The translations under genes and the position numbers were made by a program. Below the pieces are notes generated by a model. That model saw nothing but the letters and a program-made list of their open reading frames with translations. It was not told the DNA's origin and did not search any database. Below, piece after piece: positions 8,898 to 17,491 of a stretch of 33,825 bases of DNA. Each line of letters starts with the position of its first letter. Position 1 is the stretch's first letter. The stretch lies in NCBI GenBank assembly GCA_028715115.1, contig JAQUSN010000002.1, forward strand, positions 274,816-308,640, written 5' to 3'. The stretch is from Patescibacteria group bacterium (GTDB lineage Bacteria; Patescibacteriota; Patescibacteriia; UBA2591; UBA4787).

Positions 8898-8903
8898 AAG
8901 TTA

Positions 8904-9101
8904 TTATATTTTATCATTATTTTTAGAAAACAACAAGGCTAACAGACCGGCAATAAAAATGATAATAACTAATATTCTTAGATTAAACCATAATGTTATT
9001 GCGCCGGGCGCATAATCTTCAACAATTAACAATAAAATCAAAAGCGCGGCTCCAAAGAAAAATAAATTACGAGCTAAATAGTAAACAAGCAGGCGTTTCA
9101 T
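8904..9101 (-). CDS. Small two-helix membrane protein, unknown
   Basis: This is a 65-aa hydrophobic protein with two transmembrane helices (about 10-27 and 40-58) and a short charged tail ending KNNDKI. No family is recognised. It is 1 nt from its upstream neighbour and 6 nt from rmuC, consistent with real translation in the operon. Its function is unknown. Confidence 0.6.
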   Translation of the reverse strand: MKRLLVYYLARNLFFFGAALLILLLIVEDYAPGAITLWFNLRILVIIIFIAGLLALLFSKNNDKI

Positions 9102-9102
9102 A

Positions 9103-9780
9103 TTATTTAAACTTATTTAAAAATTTCTGCCAAAAATTCAGGCCAGTATTAAAAAAGGTATGCCAAGTTAACGGTTCTCTAATTAGTTCCGCTTCTATCT
9201 TATATATTCTTATCTGCCCTTGATTTTTACTCAGGTCAGGCGCAGATAAAATAAACTCCAATTGCCGTCCAGCATCAAAATCAGAAGTAATTAAAAATTT
9301 TGCCTGTCCAACCTTTAAGTCGCCGGAAATCGCTGGCGTTACTTTCGGCTTTATTGTGTGATTTTCTATGTTTTGTATTTGAAATGCCCAATCTAATAGA
9401 CCTTGGCTAATATTGCCCAGGCCGATTTGCAAAACATTTTGCCCCTGATTCTGATAATATATTTTTAATTTTGCTTCAATAAATTTCCTCGGTAAAATAA
9501 TCTTGAAATAAGCCGGTTCAGAAATAATTCTTTGGAAACATCGTCCTAGATCATCAATTTCAACGTCGGCAACTCTATTGCCAGGATACAGATTTGAAAT
9601 AAATTTTTGTTGCGGAAAAAATATAACAGAATAAGTCGCGCTTTGGCAAAAATCATTTACTACCATCAAGTGACCGCTGGAAATAGAATTTTTCCAAAAA
9701 AGCCAAAATAAAAAAACCAATATAATAATAATTATAAAAATGCTCCATAATTTAAGAATTAATTTCCATTTTTTTGACAT
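9103..9780 (-). CDS. Membrane-anchored extracytoplasmic protein, unknown
   Basis: I chose the start at 9780 (MSKKWKLILKLW), which leaves 2 nt after the upstream stop codon. A longer start at 9807 would overlap the upstream gene by 25 nt, and neither has a Shine-Dalgarno sequence. The 225-aa protein has a basic N-terminus, one transmembrane helix (about 12-34) and an outside domain of about 190 residues predicted to be mostly beta, with FxIILPRKFIEAKLKIYY-like strands. The fold resembles jelly-roll accessory domains only in a general way. It follows a polytopic membrane protein and a glycosyltransferase, so a role in surface glycan or glycoprotein processing is plausible but unproven. Confidence 0.6.
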   Translation of the reverse strand: MSKKWKLILKLWSIFIIIIILVFLFWLFWKNSISSGHLMVVNDFCQSATYSVIFFPQQKFISNLYPGNRVADVEIDDLGRCFQRIISEPAYFKIILPRKFIEAKLKIYYQNQGQNVLQIGLGNISQGLLDWAFQIQNIENHTIKPKVTPAISGDLKVGQAKFLITSDFDAGRQLEFILSAPDLSKNQGQIRIYKIEAELIREPLTWHTFFNTGLNFWQKFLNKFK

Positions 9781-9782
9781 AA

Positions 9783-12023
9783 TTACTTTTTTGGCTGCCA
9801 ATGCCAAAGATAAACATCGCCGATCATCTCTGGCTGACCTAAAATATCATTTAATCGCGTTAAAATTTCCTGACGATTATAAAGGTAAATCCACCTATCT
9901 TCAGTCATGACATAACAATCATCGGCACCCGTTATTGCTAAAGCCCGATTTATGTCTATAAGTGAAGGATTTTTATTTAAATTATCAAACAATTGGACTC
10001 GCTCAGGTTGGGCATATTCGAAATAAACCGGAAATCCGCCGGTAACAATTTGCCTGCCCGAAACGCCCTCCAGGGCCAATAACGGCCAGGTGTTCGCTAA
10101 AACACAATATTTTTTTTGGCCAGTGGCGCTAATTTTCTGCCATAAATATTTAGCCGCGGTCAATTCGTCACTAGTAACGGTTTGCATTTTTGGTCCAGAA
10201 GCATAAACGGTCGTTGACAAGAGCGCCAAAAATAAAACCGCAGTAATAATTTTAACAATCTGGCTAAATCTTTTTATGCTTAACCATGCCTCAATCCCCA
10301 AGGCAAGCATTACCATGGCTAAAAATGATGTAAAAATAACCAAGCGTTTGTTAAAAATATGATTGCCATCCATGAAATAAGTGGCTAAAAATTGATTGAC
10401 TATAACTATAAGCAATAAAATCATCAACAATTTTTTGATGATATTATTTTTGTCGCGCCTTACCATTCCCCAGATCATAACCATAAACACAAGCGGCGCC
10501 AAAACAAAAGACCAGCGAATCAGCTTTAATAAATTGGCGCGGCTAATGTTTTGATTTGCCTGGGCGAAAAGCCAATTATCCTGCTCCATATTAAACATTC
10601 TAGGAAAAATCGGATTGGACAAAACTAAGGTCTTAATAAAATCAAATATGTCTTTTAAAAAATTATTTTTTATCCAATCCCAAGATTTAAAAACGTTGCC
10701 ACCGGCTAAATCGACTATAGGCAAAAGAATGCAAAACAATAAAATCAAAATTATTAGCGAGACGATCCAAAAATATTTTGAATGAGAATCAACGCGATTA
10801 ACTATCTTCTTAAGGCAAAATGATACAATAATGATTTCTAAAATTAAAATTAAATATAAAATATAATTTAAATAGTTTAATAAAATAGCAATAATAACCG
10901 CCCACCACAAATATTTATTTAATTTAAATTTTATAGCCTGACATAGTATTAATAGGGTGAATAAAAACCAGAGAAAACCAAAAGCATTTGACGTAGTAAT
11001 GGCTCCATACATTTGAAATGGAGAAAAACAAAGAGGCAAAAAGGCTAAAAGCAGTAAAAACCTCTTTTTTGAAAGTATAAATTCACCAAACCTAAACAAA
11101 AGCAGGGGCAAAAATATTGAATATAGCAAAAACCCAAGCACCAAATCTATCCAAAATATATCCATTCCGCTCATCCAACTCAAGGCAATGGTCGCGCCCC
11201 ACATATTAACATAAGAATTTTTATTGCCGACGATTAAAACTTCGGGAACGCTAACCGGACCGATTTTTTTCATATCAACCCTGTCACCAAATAAAACGGG
11301 ATAATAGGGTTCACCGGCCATTAGCGATTGTTCTGCGCCTAAATGCCTCCACTTGTCACCGCCAAAGCCGGCTTTATATACAATTGGCAGATAAGCATGA
11401 AGCAATAGTGACGCCAAAATAATCAGCAAGAAAAATTTTCGAATTTTTATTTTCGAAAACACGGCAAAACCGACTATAGCAACCAATAGCCCCCAAACGT
11501 ATAAATAATAAGGACGTATCACCTGCCAGGGCGAGGTAATAAACTCTCCCGTCCTCGATCTCAGTAAAAAAAACAACCCAACGGCCAAGAGAACGACAAA
11601 TAAAATAAAAAAACTTTTAGGCATCCTTATGCCTTTATTGTCTTCTAATCTACGTAAACTCATACCCTCGGGCAAAGGGCAATATTTAACCGACAAGGAA
11701 ATTAAAATTGTTAAGATTAATAAAACTATTAATAAGTGAATTGGTAAAAGTTTATAGAAAAAAATCGGAAAGGCCAAACCAAATCCAATTAAAAATATTA
11801 AAACGCATACTCCAAAAATAAATTCTAACTCTCTATCTAAATTAATAATTTTTACCAAGATTCGGCCCAGTAAAATTGCGTTCAAAATCAAATAAACGGC
11901 GCTAAAAATAATTGAAAAAATCTGGATGCGAAAGCCAATAAAATTAAACCACCAGCCCAGGGCGCATATAATAGTCACGCAGGTGTAAAAGAAATTCTTG
12001 TTTTTTTTAATCGAGTCAAGCAT
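9783..12023 (-). CDS. Large polytopic membrane protein, GT-C glycosyltransferase-like
   Basis: This 746-aa protein has about 14 predicted transmembrane segments over residues 10-620 and a soluble C-terminal region (about 630-746) that begins after TSDELTAAKYLWQKI. An acidic/basic loop with GFGGDKWRHLGAEQSLMAG lies after the TM helices near residue 215-235. Many transmembrane helices plus a C-terminal soluble domain resemble GT-C glycosyltransferases (PMT/STT3-like) that use lipid-linked sugars. No diagnostic catalytic motif is certain. It sits 3 nt after a GT4 glycosyltransferase gene and just before an anchored extracytoplasmic protein, which supports work on a cell-surface glycan. A polysaccharide polymerase or flippase cannot be excluded. 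Confidence 0.55.
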   Translation of the reverse strand: MLDSIKKNKNFFYTCVTIICALGWWFNFIGFRIQIFSIIFSAVYLILNAILLGRILVKIINLDRELEFIFGVCVLIFLIGFGLAFPIFFYKLLPIHLLIVLLILTILISLSVKYCPLPEGMSLRRLEDNKGIRMPKSFFILFVVLLAVGLFFLLRSRTGEFITSPWQVIRPYYLYVWGLLVAIVGFAVFSKIKIRKFFLLIILASLLLHAYLPIVYKAGFGGDKWRHLGAEQSLMAGEPYYPVLFGDRVDMKKIGPVSVPEVLIVGNKNSYVNMWGATIALSWMSGMDIFWIDLVLGFLLYSIFLPLLLFRFGEFILSKKRFLLLLAFLPLCFSPFQMYGAITTSNAFGFLWFLFTLLILCQAIKFKLNKYLWWAVIIAILLNYLNYILYLILILEIIIVSFCLKKIVNRVDSHSKYFWIVSLIILILLFCILLPIVDLAGGNVFKSWDWIKNNFLKDIFDFIKTLVLSNPIFPRMFNMEQDNWLFAQANQNISRANLLKLIRWSFVLAPLVFMVMIWGMVRRDKNNIIKKLLMILLLIVIVNQFLATYFMDGNHIFNKRLVIFTSFLAMVMLALGIEAWLSIKRFSQIVKIITAVLFLALLSTTVYASGPKMQTVTSDELTAAKYLWQKISATGQKKYCVLANTWPLLALEGVSGRQIVTGGFPVYFEYAQPERVQLFDNLNKNPSLIDINRALAITGADDCYVMTEDRWIYLYNRQEILTRLNDILGQPEMIGDVYLWHWQPKK

Positions 12024-12026
12024 AAA

Positions 12027-13202
12027 TTATTTTAAGTGTGCGTAAACTTCAGCAATTTCTTCGGCTATTTTTTGCCAAGAATATTTCTCTTCAATCATTA
12101 AACGGCCATTTCTCCCCCATTCTTGGGCCAAAGACGGGTTATTGATTAAAAAATCCAGTTTTTCCGCCAAATCATCGGCACTGCCAGGTATAACTTGAAG
12201 GCCATTATAATTATTTCTAACTAAAGATCGCGGTCCGGGCAAATTAGAAACAACAACCGGCTTAGCCGAAGCCATAGCATTTAAAACAACTAAACCAAAT
12301 GATTCTGATTGGTCGATTGACGGCAAAACAAAAACATCGGCTAAATTATAATATTCAGGCAATTCTTTGTTAGTTACCGAGTCAGCAAAAACAATGTGCT
12401 GATAAACCCCCAGTTCTCTAGCTAACTCTTTATAACTACTTTTTAAATTGCCCTTGCCGACGATTAATAATTTTATAGATTCGTTTTTCTTTTTTAGTAA
12501 TGTGGCAACGGCTTGGATTAAAATATTAACGCCCTTAAAATAATGAGCACGATCCAAGCCGCCAACGAATAAAATTATCCGATCAAATAAAGACAAGTTG
12601 TACTTAGATAAAATATTAAAATCCTTATCGTGAAGATAAAAGCATTCCGCTTCCACCCCCAAGGGTATTTCAATAAATTTATCGTAATAATTATTAAAAA
12701 ATCTCTTTAATTGCGATTTTTGCGCATAATCTAGGGTAGAAACAATAATCTTGTCGGCTAATTTTACCATCAAGGGCAGCCACAGCCAAACATAAATTTT
12801 AAAGATCGGACGAAAAATATTGTGGCCGATTAAATCCATCTGATATTGAACGATTAGTTTTTTCTTGGGATGAAATAATTTCCAGTACAAAGCCGCTTCG
12901 GCGCCACCGATAAATGGCCAATGAAGATGGACAATGTCAAATTTTTTTAATTGACATAGAACTTGCGGCGTCCAAGCGGCATTGCCATATCTTAACCAGG
13001 GCTTTAAATAAACAATCTTATGTTCCGATTCGGCCACGGTTGCTTTTATTTTTTGTTTTTTATCTTTTATGTAATACTCGGGCGTCAAAACCGTCACCTC
13101 GCAGTTGAGCCGACTTAAATATTTTGCTTCAAAATAACAGGTATTGCCAATTCCGCCCTGATATGGCGGATAAGTGCAAACCAAGTGAGCTACTTTCGGC
13201 AT
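12027..13202 (-). CDS. GT4-family glycosyltransferase
   Basis: This 391-aa GT-B fold retaining glycosyltransferase should transfer a sugar from a nucleotide donor onto a surface glycan or lipid carrier. The N-terminal acceptor domain has PPYQGGIGNTCYF (12-24). The donor domain has FVGGLDRAHYFKG (212-224) and LLIVGKGN, then ADVFVLPSIDQSESFGLVVLNAMA. In the usual E-x7-E motif the second Glu is replaced by Asn (Glu300 and Asn308). The gene is first in a long leftward operon. AGGAAGG lies 10 nt before its ATG, one of the few Shine-Dalgarno-like sites in the window. Substrate unknown. Confidence 0.87.
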   Translation of the reverse strand: MPKVAHLVCTYPPYQGGIGNTCYFEAKYLSRLNCEVTVLTPEYYIKDKKQKIKATVAESEHKIVYLKPWLRYGNAAWTPQVLCQLKKFDIVHLHWPFIGGAEAALYWKLFHPKKKLIVQYQMDLIGHNIFRPIFKIYVWLWLPLMVKLADKIIVSTLDYAQKSQLKRFFNNYYDKFIEIPLGVEAECFYLHDKDFNILSKYNLSLFDRIILFVGGLDRAHYFKGVNILIQAVATLLKKKNESIKLLIVGKGNLKSSYKELARELGVYQHIVFADSVTNKELPEYYNLADVFVLPSIDQSESFGLVVLNAMASAKPVVVSNLPGPRSLVRNNYNGLQVIPGSADDLAEKLDFLINNPSLAQEWGRNGRLMIEEKYSWQKIAEEIAEVYAHLK

Positions 13203-13248
13203 AATCTTGCCCTTCCTATAAATAAACGTATAATTAAGATATTAAAAT

Positions 13249-13254
13249 TATAAT
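13249..13254 (+). promoter_or_regulatory. Candidate -10 element before the MBL-fold gene
   Basis: A perfect TATAAT lies 21 nt before the ATG at 13276 in the short divergent intergenic region. No good -35 is visible at the matching distance, so this is a weak call. Confidence 0.35.
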
Positions 13255-13275
13255 ACAAACTAAAGAATAAACAAT

Positions 13276-13857
13276 ATGGCAAAAGTTAAGGTCTTAATTC
13301 AAGGCTACGCTAAAAAATACAAAAATGGCTGGAAGGCGTCTTCGACGTGCGTTTTAATTCAGGACAAGGGTTTAAATATTCTAGTTGATCCCGGTACTAA
13401 TAAAAAATTACTACTAACCAATCTCAAAAAATCAGGATTAAGGCCAAAAGACATCGATCTGATTTTTTTGACCCATTATCACCCCGATCACTGGCTTGGC
13501 GCCTCTCTTTTTCCTGATATAAAAATTTTAGACGGAGACATTATTTATAATGGAGATTTAGAGACCGGTTTTAACAAAAAAATACCTCATACCGACATTG
13601 AAGTCATTGCTACTCCCGGACACGCGCACGAGCATGCTGTCCTTATGGCAAAAACAGCCGAGGGTAAAGTTGCTATCGCCGGAGATTTGTTTTGGTGGAA
13701 AGACGAAGAAAAACAATCAACTGATTATAAATCTTTATTAAACAAAAAAGATCCTTATACTAAGGATCGAGTAGCTTTAATAAAAAGCAGAAAAAATATC
13801 TTAAAATCAGCCGATTATATCATCCCCGGACACGGCCAGGTAGTGGAGGTTAAATAA
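13276..13857 (+). CDS. Metallo-beta-lactamase-fold hydrolase
   Basis: The 193-aa MBL-fold enzyme has a full set of metal ligands: THYHPDHW with His67, His69, Asp71 and His72; TPGHAHEH with His116; AGDLFW with Asp137; and IPGHGQ with His186. This is the compact dinuclear-zinc type, close in pattern to small hydrolases of the glyoxalase II/MBL group (for example MBLAC1-like). The substrate is not predictable. It is divergent from the GT4 gene and ends at a strong terminator, so it appears monocistronic. A TATAAT at 13249-13254 lies 21 bp upstream. Confidence 0.85.
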   Translation: MAKVKVLIQGYAKKYKNGWKASSTCVLIQDKGLNILVDPGTNKKLLLTNLKKSGLRPKDIDLIFLTHYHPDHWLGASLFPDIKILDGDIIYNGDLETGFNKKIPHTDIEVIATPGHAHEHAVLMAKTAEGKVAIAGDLFWWKDEEKQSTDYKSLLNKKDPYTKDRVALIKSRKNILKSADYIIPGHGQVVEVK

Positions 13858-13887
13858 TGGATTTTTTAAAATAATTTAAATGAATTT

Positions 13888-13935
13888 ATAAAAATGCGCA
13901 CTTTTTCTCGGCCGAGAAAAAGTGCGCATTTTTAT
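13888..13935. terminator. Bidirectional terminator, 48-bp perfect palindrome
   Basis: Two 24-base arms are exactly self-complementary around CGGCCG, with GTGCGCAT-type stems and A/T-rich ends. The element lies between the convergent MBL-fold gene and murC, and can end transcripts from both sides. Confidence 0.9.
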
Positions 13936-13955
13936 TTTTTATTAATATTAATTTT

Positions 13956-15314
13956 TTACCTTAAATCATCCACTATTGTATAAATGTCACCAGCTCCCAT
14001 AATCAAAATAACGTCATCAGGCTGAGCAAACTCAAGAACCTTCTTGGTTGTCTCGTTTAAATCAACCGCATAATAAATATCCTTAGCTGGATATTTTTGT
14101 TTTATTGCCTTTACTAAATCCTGCGAACTAATATCGCTGTCTTGCTCCTCTTCTCGTCCGGCTACGTCATAAATTTCCGAAACAATAATAATATCTGCGC
14201 CATCAAAGCTATTAATAAAATCATTGAATAATTTTTTCGTGCGATTGTGATGATGAGGCTGAAAGACGACCATCAAACGCTGATTGGGAAAAAATTCTTT
14301 AGCGGCTAAAATCGTGCCCTTAACGGCGCTAGGCGTATGTGCATAATCACTAATAATGACCTTGTCCGAGTTAATCCGCTCGAATCGCCGCCAAATTCCA
14401 GTAAACTGCTCTCCCCTATTTTTTATTTCTTCCATCGGCACGCCAAGAGAATGAGCCACGCTAATGGCTGCTAAAAAATTATAAACATTAAAAATCCCGG
14501 GGATTTTTATTTTAAAATGGGCATTCAGATTAAATTTCTGACTAACCAGATCAAATTCTTGCCAACCTTGGCCAACTTTGATATTTTGAGCCATCAGGTC
14601 AGCTGGATTTTTTATGCCATACGTTAAAACCCGACTGCGCGGTTTTAATTTTTTTAAATTATCATCATCCACGTTTATCACCAATAAATCTTGTTTATCA
14701 AGTTTTTCAATATACGCCTGAAAAGTTTCTGTGATGTGGTTAATATCGCGATAATAATCGAGATGATCTTCTTCTAAATTAGTCAAAACTATCATCTTGG
14801 GCGATAAGTTAAGCATGTGTGCATTCCATTCACAAGCCTCGACGATAAAATATTTGGAAAGGCCTAAACGAAAATTACCATCCCATTCGGTTAATTTACT
14901 GCCGACGATTACGGTCGGATCAAGTTGGCCAGCCATTAAGCCTAATATAGCCGTGGTCGTGCTTTTACCATTAGTGCCGGAAACTGCCACGGTAAATTTA
15001 TCTTTTGATAGTTCGCCCAAAAATTCCGGATAAGATAGTTGAGCGATGTTTAATTGGACTGCCCTGATTCTCTCCGGATTATCTTCCGGCACGGCTGCAG
15101 AATAAACTACCAGGTCAACATCGCTAGTCAAATTACTAGCTTGATGGCCGATAAAAATTTTCGCGCCCAGCTTCTCTAGTTCATCGGTTCCTAAAGATGA
15201 TAAATTAGAGCCGTTCACCGTTTTACCGGCCTTCAACATCATACGGCAAATAGCTGACACGCCAATGCCACCTATGCCAATCAAGTGAATTTTCTTAATC
15301 TTATTTAAATCCAT
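13956..15314 (-). CDS. murC: UDP-N-acetylmuramate--L-alanine ligase
   Basis: MurC joins L-Ala to UDP-MurNAc using ATP, the first stem-peptide step, in the cytoplasm. The N-terminal Rossmann loop LIGIGGIGVSA (11-21) binds the UDP substrate. The ATP loop is SGTNGKSTTT (112-121, Lys117), followed by LEEDHLDYY, DYAHTPSAV and QPHHHNRT. The 452-aa length is normal. The usual cluster partners murG and ftsZ are elsewhere, at 25.4-27.7 kb. Upstream lies the GC-rich structured block, so murC may be transcribed from or through it. Confidence 0.96.
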   Translation of the reverse strand: MDLNKIKKIHLIGIGGIGVSAICRMMLKAGKTVNGSNLSSLGTDELEKLGAKIFIGHQASNLTSDVDLVVYSAAVPEDNPERIRAVQLNIAQLSYPEFLGELSKDKFTVAVSGTNGKSTTTAILGLMAGQLDPTVIVGSKLTEWDGNFRLGLSKYFIVEACEWNAHMLNLSPKMIVLTNLEEDHLDYYRDINHITETFQAYIEKLDKQDLLVINVDDDNLKKLKPRSRVLTYGIKNPADLMAQNIKVGQGWQEFDLVSQKFNLNAHFKIKIPGIFNVYNFLAAISVAHSLGVPMEEIKNRGEQFTGIWRRFERINSDKVIISDYAHTPSAVKGTILAAKEFFPNQRLMVVFQPHHHNRTKKLFNDFINSFDGADIIIVSEIYDVAGREEEQDSDISSQDLVKAIKQKYPAKDIYYAVDLNETTKKVLEFAQPDDVILIMGAGDIYTIVDDLR

Positions 15315-15775
15315 AGATCAAATTTAACATAAAATACTGCCTTCGTCAAACTGGGGGAAAAGTAAACCCGGGCGCGAAAGGCGCGCCCGGGCCAACGGAA
15401 TCAAACCGTTTTCGGATTTCGGCTTGGTGTGTACACCGTGTTGTAGTGCAACTTACTGCTGGAGAGGCGCGTATGTGGACCCCTCTAGAGACGGTGATCG
15501 GGGTTAGCACAGCGCAGACGGCGCAGGCGACGTCTTTAAGGGGGTGCTGGAGCTCTCAGCGTTGCCGGATAGAGTTACCGGCTGTCGCCCAGGGCAATGC
15601 CAGAAGTCGTGCTTTAGGTTCATCTAGTAGAAATGTCTGCGGGGATTCCCCATGTATTGATGGTTGTCGGTGCCATACCGACGCAGCGGCTACCCGTCTC
15701 CTATGTGTAGCTGGCTGGAACTACACAGCCTTGAATGCGCTACTTTACAGCAACACCAAGGAGGTCTTTCTCATC

Positions 15776-15820
15776 ATGGATCCTCCATTGCCACGAGAGT
15801 ACGTGGCCTATTTACTATAA
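15776..15820 (+). CDS. Possible 14-residue peptide with an ideal Shine-Dalgarno sequence
   Basis: ATG at 15776 opens MDPPLPREYVAYLL and a TAA stop. AAGGAGGT ends 10 nt before the ATG and is the strongest ribosome-binding site in the window. The same frame is open back to 15446 (124 codons), but the upstream part is Lys-poor and unlike proteins of this genome. It could be a leader peptide, or simply part of the RNA structure. Confidence 0.25.
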   Translation: MDPPLPREYVAYLL

Positions 15821-15845
15821 TAAAAATAATTAAATTGTCAAAACT

Positions 15846-15868
15846 AAAACGAGCCCAAGGCTCGTTTT
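15846..15868. terminator. Terminator after ftsA, usable on both strands
   Basis: AAAACGAGCC-CAA-GGCTCGTTTT forms a 10-bp stem. On the minus strand it is followed by TAGTTTTGAC and lies 24 bp past the ftsA stop. On the plus strand it closes the GC-rich block. Confidence 0.75.
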
Positions 15869-15891
15869 GTAGAATTGTCTATAATTTTATT

Positions 15892-17115
15892 TTATGGAAA
15901 TAAATTTTTGAATATTTTTTTGGTCCAACCAAAATTTAAGTTCGGCGAATATGATTTGTGAGATAAGTGTTGCGTTTTTCTACCCCAGAGGATCAGACCC
16001 ACGGCCGTGGAAAAACTCGGATTATAAATTTCTTCAACCTGCGAAGTAGTAAATCCCGCCGGCGTGCCTATGCTAACCGGCAACTTAAAGGTCTTCTTGG
16101 CCAACTCGACTAGACCTGCCAAATTTGCTCCAGCGCCGGTTAAAATCACCCCGGCCGGCAATTTACCGCTACGGCCGATGTTCTGCAGTTCTTTGTCGGC
16201 TAATTTAAAAATTTCTTCACAACGAGCTTCAATAATTTCGGCTACTTCTTTTTTTGAATAAGAACCCTGTTCTGGAGTATTTAAATCTTTCAAATCAATC
16301 GTCTCGCTTTTATTGACCAAGGGCGGATATGCTGTACCATGGCTAATTTTTATTGACTCGGCCAAATCAAGCGGAATACGCAAACCAATAGCCACGTCAT
16401 TGGTAATATAGCGCGCGCCAATCGGCAAAACCTTGGCTAATAAAATATCTCCTTCTTCGAATACGGCCAGCGAAGTAGTAGTGCTGCCGATGTTTATCAC
16501 CATCACGCCCAATTCTTTTTGCCGCTTATTTAAAACTGCTTCCGAACAAGCTAATGGCGTGAAAACCAATTCCTCTTCATTAACTCCAGCGCGATAAAGG
16601 CATTTTTTTAAATTTTTTATTTGCGCGCCCAGACCCAAAATAATTTGTGCATCAACTTCGATGCGTACACCAGTCATACCGACTGGATCTTTGATGTTGG
16701 GCTGATTATCGACTATAAATGAACGAGGCAAGATGTGTAAAATTTCATAATTTGGCGGCGTGGCCATACTTTGGGCAATATCCAAAACCCGACTAACATC
16801 GTCTTTTCTGATTTCTCCGTCAGCCCGCGAAACAGCCACCACCCCCCGACTCTCTTGGGAAATAATATGCGTACCGGAAATACCGATATAGGCTCGGCTA
16901 ACCGGCAAGCCCGTTACTTTTTCTATTTTATCTAAGGCCTGAGAAATGCTCGAGATCGTGTCTTCTAGATCAACGATGACGCCTTTGTTGACGCCTTCTG
17001 ATTTTGCTTCAGCTCCGCCTAAAATCCTGATTTCGTTTTCCGGCGTCACCTGAGCGACCGCGATTCTAATCGCTGATGAACCAATATCTAAACCTGTAAT
17101 AATATTATCCGCCAT
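15892..17115 (-). CDS. ftsA: Cell division protein FtsA
   Basis: FtsA is an actin-like ATPase that ties FtsZ filaments to the membrane. The 407-aa protein starts ADNIITGLDIGSSAIRIAV, the phosphate-1 loop, has the SHS2/1C subdomain near 85-165, the second phosphate loop INIGSTTTSLAVF and the adenosine motif VILTGAGANLAGL. A basic, amphipathic C-terminal end (NFGWTKKIFKNLF) fits the membrane-targeting helix. It is 7 nt before dgkA in transcription order, not next to ftsZ as in most bacteria; ftsZ lies about 9 kb away. Confidence 0.94.
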   Translation of the reverse strand: MADNIITGLDIGSSAIRIAVAQVTPENEIRILGGAEAKSEGVNKGVIVDLEDTISSISQALDKIEKVTGLPVSRAYIGISGTHIISQESRGVVAVSRADGEIRKDDVSRVLDIAQSMATPPNYEILHILPRSFIVDNQPNIKDPVGMTGVRIEVDAQIILGLGAQIKNLKKCLYRAGVNEEELVFTPLACSEAVLNKRQKELGVMVINIGSTTTSLAVFEEGDILLAKVLPIGARYITNDVAIGLRIPLDLAESIKISHGTAYPPLVNKSETIDLKDLNTPEQGSYSKKEVAEIIEARCEEIFKLADKELQNIGRSGKLPAGVILTGAGANLAGLVELAKKTFKLPVSIGTPAGFTTSQVEEIYNPSFSTAVGLILWGRKTQHLSHKSYSPNLNFGWTKKIFKNLFP

Positions 17116-17122
17116 AGATAAG

Positions 17123-17491
17123 TTACTTGATTAATAAATTTTTAAATTGCGGCCAAAAGATCAGCCAACCGATTATTATAGAAACAACCGCTGCGAGCAA
17201 AACCGCGCCGGCCATAATATCTTTAATTATTTTCGCCACATTGTCAATACGCGGCTTGAATAAATCTACGATTCTTTCTAAAACAGAATTGATTAATTCT
17301 AAAAGTAAAACCATAGCTACCAACAAAATTATTACCACCCTTTCATAGAGCCGAAGCGGAAAAATAAAAGCCAAAATCAAAACGATAATGGCGATAAAAC
17401 TTTGAATACGAAAAGATAATTCATAACGAAAAGTATAAACCAGTCCCCTGTAAGCATCTTTGAAACTTCTTTTAAACTGACCAAAGCTCAT
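17123..17491 (-). CDS. dgkA: Diacylglycerol/undecaprenol kinase
   Basis: This small integral membrane kinase (122 aa) has three transmembrane helices (about 31-47, 51-68 and 93-115). The signature ELINSVLERIVDLFKPRIDNVAK (65-87) carries the conserved Glu65, Asn68, Glu72 and Asp76 of the DgkA family. It phosphorylates diacylglycerol or, in Gram-positive types, undecaprenol, which would feed the lipid carrier for peptidoglycan. It overlaps ybeY by 4 nt, the common ybeY-dgkA pair, which suggests translational coupling. Confidence 0.92.
   Translation of the reverse strand: MSFGQFKRSFKDAYRGLVYTFRYELSFRIQSFIAIIVLILAFIFPLRLYERVVIILLVAMVLLLELINSVLERIVDLFKPRIDNVAKIIKDIMAGAVLLAAVVSIIIGWLIFWPQFKNLLIK

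Larger units (their letters stand above)
15365..15870 (+). ncRNA. Candidate large structured non-coding RNA, family unknown
   Basis: A GC-rich stretch of about 450-500 bp stands out from the AT-rich DNA on both sides and contains no protein-like reading frame. Local hairpins are dense: 15367-15391 (10 bp), 15394-15410, 15440-15452, 15564-15582 (GCCGG/CCGGC), 15666-15682 (GTCGGT/ACCGAC), 15704-15727 (TGTGTAG/CTACACA) and about 15791-15806 (CCACG/CGTGG). A terminator-like hairpin closes it at 15846-15868. A perfect AAGGAGGT (15758-15765) precedes an ATG at 15776 that opens a 14-codon frame. I could not match it to RNase P RNA, tmRNA, SRP or 6S RNA signatures on either strand. The plus strand is favoured by the ribosome-binding site only. 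A murC leader on the minus strand is the main alternative. Confidence 0.5.

Noticed and set aside
15446-15820. 124-codon open frame on the plus strand
   Set aside because: Cys- and Ser-rich, nearly Lys-free until the end, unlike neighbouring proteins, and it lies inside a dense hairpin block. Only the last 14 codons with the SD are kept as a possibility.
15365-15870. RNase P RNA or tmRNA
   Set aside because: Looked on both strands for GAGGAAAGUCC, ACAGAA/GGCUUA, GGGGCUGA and the 3' TTCAAATCC/CCA motifs; none present.
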